Positions 63,229 through 64,000 of a DNA stretch of 64,000 nucleotides are shown in pieces. Every line of letters begins with the position of its first letter. Within the stretch, counting starts at the first letter, position 1. The stretch covers positions 1 through 64,000 of the forward strand of contig NZ_JAFCLP010000001.1 of the NCBI RefSeq assembly GCF_018129405.1, in the 5' to 3' direction. A model generated the notes under the pieces. That model was not told where the DNA came from. It worked only from the letters and a program-made list of their open reading frames with translations, and searched no databases. The position numbers and the translations under genes were made by a program. Origin of the DNA: Bradyrhizobium iriomotense. Its GTDB lineage: Bacteria > Pseudomonadota > Alphaproteobacteria > Rhizobiales > Xanthobacteraceae.

Positions 63229-63588
63229 CTACCGATCGCCAGCCGAAGTGATCCGGACGTGGAAGCCTTTCGCCTCAATGGCGCGGATGAGCTGTTCGAG
63301 ACTCATCTCGTCCGGCCGCATCGAGAGCTGGTCCGAGGGACCTTGATCCTGAGTATTCACAATGTGAACACCGTCCTCGAGAAACTCGGCGCTGACGTTA
63401 AGTACCTTTGCCACGGCCTTTATGGTGGCGGGCTTGGGCACCCTGCCGCGCTTCTCCCAATGCCAAATCGCAGGCGGAGTCACGTCAATCCGTCGAGCCA
63501 GCTCCGTGATGGTCATCGACCGCTCTTCCCGCAGCTGTTTCAAGCGCGAACCGAAACTGGCAATCGTCTTGTTCTTGAATTTAGGCAC
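63229..63588 (-). CDS. XRE/Cro-type helix-turn-helix transcriptional regulator
   Basis: This 119-residue protein has an HTH_3-type DNA-binding domain in residues about 12-70 (FGSRLKQLREERSMTITELARR, VTPPAIWHWEKRGRVPKPAT, IKAVAKVLNVSAEFL). A C-terminal segment includes MRPDEMSLEQLIRAIEAKGF. The start appears to be GTG (63588) with a weak ribosome-binding site. It is the nearest gene upstream of the giant-protein operon, about 800 bp before the small leader frame and on the same strand. It could regulate that operon, but no binding site is demonstrated. Confidence 0.85.
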   Translation of the reverse strand: MPKFKNKTIASFGSRLKQLREERSMTITELARRIDVTPPAIWHWEKRGRVPKPATIKAVAKVLNVSAEFLEDGVHIVNTQDQGPSDQLSMRPDEMSLEQLIRAIEAKGFHVRITSAGDR

Positions 63589-64000
63589 CTGTAAATTCCA
63601 TTTGCATGCGTGGGAATCAGCGTTAACGACAATGGGTAGCCGAGATTACGGCCCCGTTCGTTTTCAAGTCAATCATCGATCCATCGGTTTTCGCCTTCCG
63701 AAACCGGTGCGGCTCGTCGCAATCCCGTGCAATCGGTCAGCCCAACTGCCCTCTTCGGTTTCGTTCAGCCGGCCAGGCATGCAAGGGCCGAGCCACAACT
63801 GGAAAGACAATCTCGCTCAGCGTCATGCGTTCCTAACTCCATGGCTCGACGCTGGCGTGACAGGTGACCGCGGCTGCGGACGGCGGCTCCGCCGAGGGAA
63901 AGGGCGCCTGCCAGTCGGTTAAAGCCCTGTAATGCCTCGGCGGCGTTAAGTAAACAGGCAAGGCAGCCCCCACCGGCCCCTTCGCTCGATTGATCCGTGG
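63589..64000. other. Right end of the window, nothing supported
   Basis: Open frames here are short or antisense to the regulator gene, and no domain or start signal is convincing. The region probably contains the regulator's promoter. Confidence 0.4.

Overview
The window reads as a chromosomal stretch of a high-GC alphaproteobacterium, most likely a Bradyrhizobium-type member of the Nitrobacteraceae. The evidence is the complete alphaproteobacterial Tad/Cpa pilus locus, a dispersed palindromic repeat familiar from Rhizobiales intergenic regions (6087-6193), a SapC-family protein and CtrA-type TTAA-N7-TTAA boxes. The genus is inferred from recognition, not from a search. Nearly everything recognisable concerns the cell surface.

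Layout. Positions 1-3380 (minus, running off the left edge) hold the N-terminal 1126 residues of a large type I secretion-type repeat adhesin, with three tandem 579-bp units. Positions 3.6-9.8 kb carry small genes, mostly secreted proteins of unknown function, plus a membrane-anchored winged-helix-like protein and a pair of abutting PilZ-domain genes. After a hairpin-rich non-coding stretch (9.8-10.6 kb) and a membrane protein come the Tad genes, all on the minus strand (11.2-24.1 kb). In transcription order these are: an orphan 'pilus assembly N-domain' protein, two Flp pilins, CpaA peptidase, CpaB, CpaE, CpaF, TadB, TadC, a TadE-like protein, TadG, a second TadE-like protein, the CpaC secretin, a short lipoprotein and TadD. 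Positions 24.2-25.8 kb hold small genes and a cold-shock-domain protein.

The most unusual part is 25.9-62.5 kb, an apparent single minus-strand operon. It starts with a 9512-residue protein carrying a LEPR-XLL-type N-terminal motif, many beta-type repeats, RTX repeats and a degenerate metalloprotease-like motif. It continues with a SapC-family protein, a GAF-GAF-TM-HlyD fusion, a PqqD-like/M50 peptidase/HlyD fusion, a SecA-like ATPase lacking the usual C-terminal region, and a small HlyD-type protein. No ABC transporter, RND pump or TolC is present. The overlapping genes suggest a dedicated export or assembly machine for the giant protein: a SecA-type motor plus three membrane-fusion-type subunits and an intramembrane protease. 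I regard it as a candidate undescribed secretion system. That function is inferred from context only. Upstream of the giant gene are a hairpin, a 34-codon ORF with a near-perfect Shine-Dalgarno, a perfect CtrA-type box and a possible sigma70 promoter; an XRE-type regulator gene lies farther upstream (63.2-63.6 kb).

A perfect CtrA-type box also precedes the left-edge adhesin gene, and a 7-of-8 match precedes the major pilin gene. Adhesin, pilus and giant-protein loci may therefore be co-regulated, with the PilZ proteins hinting at c-di-GMP input. The right end (63.6-64.0 kb) shows nothing I can support.
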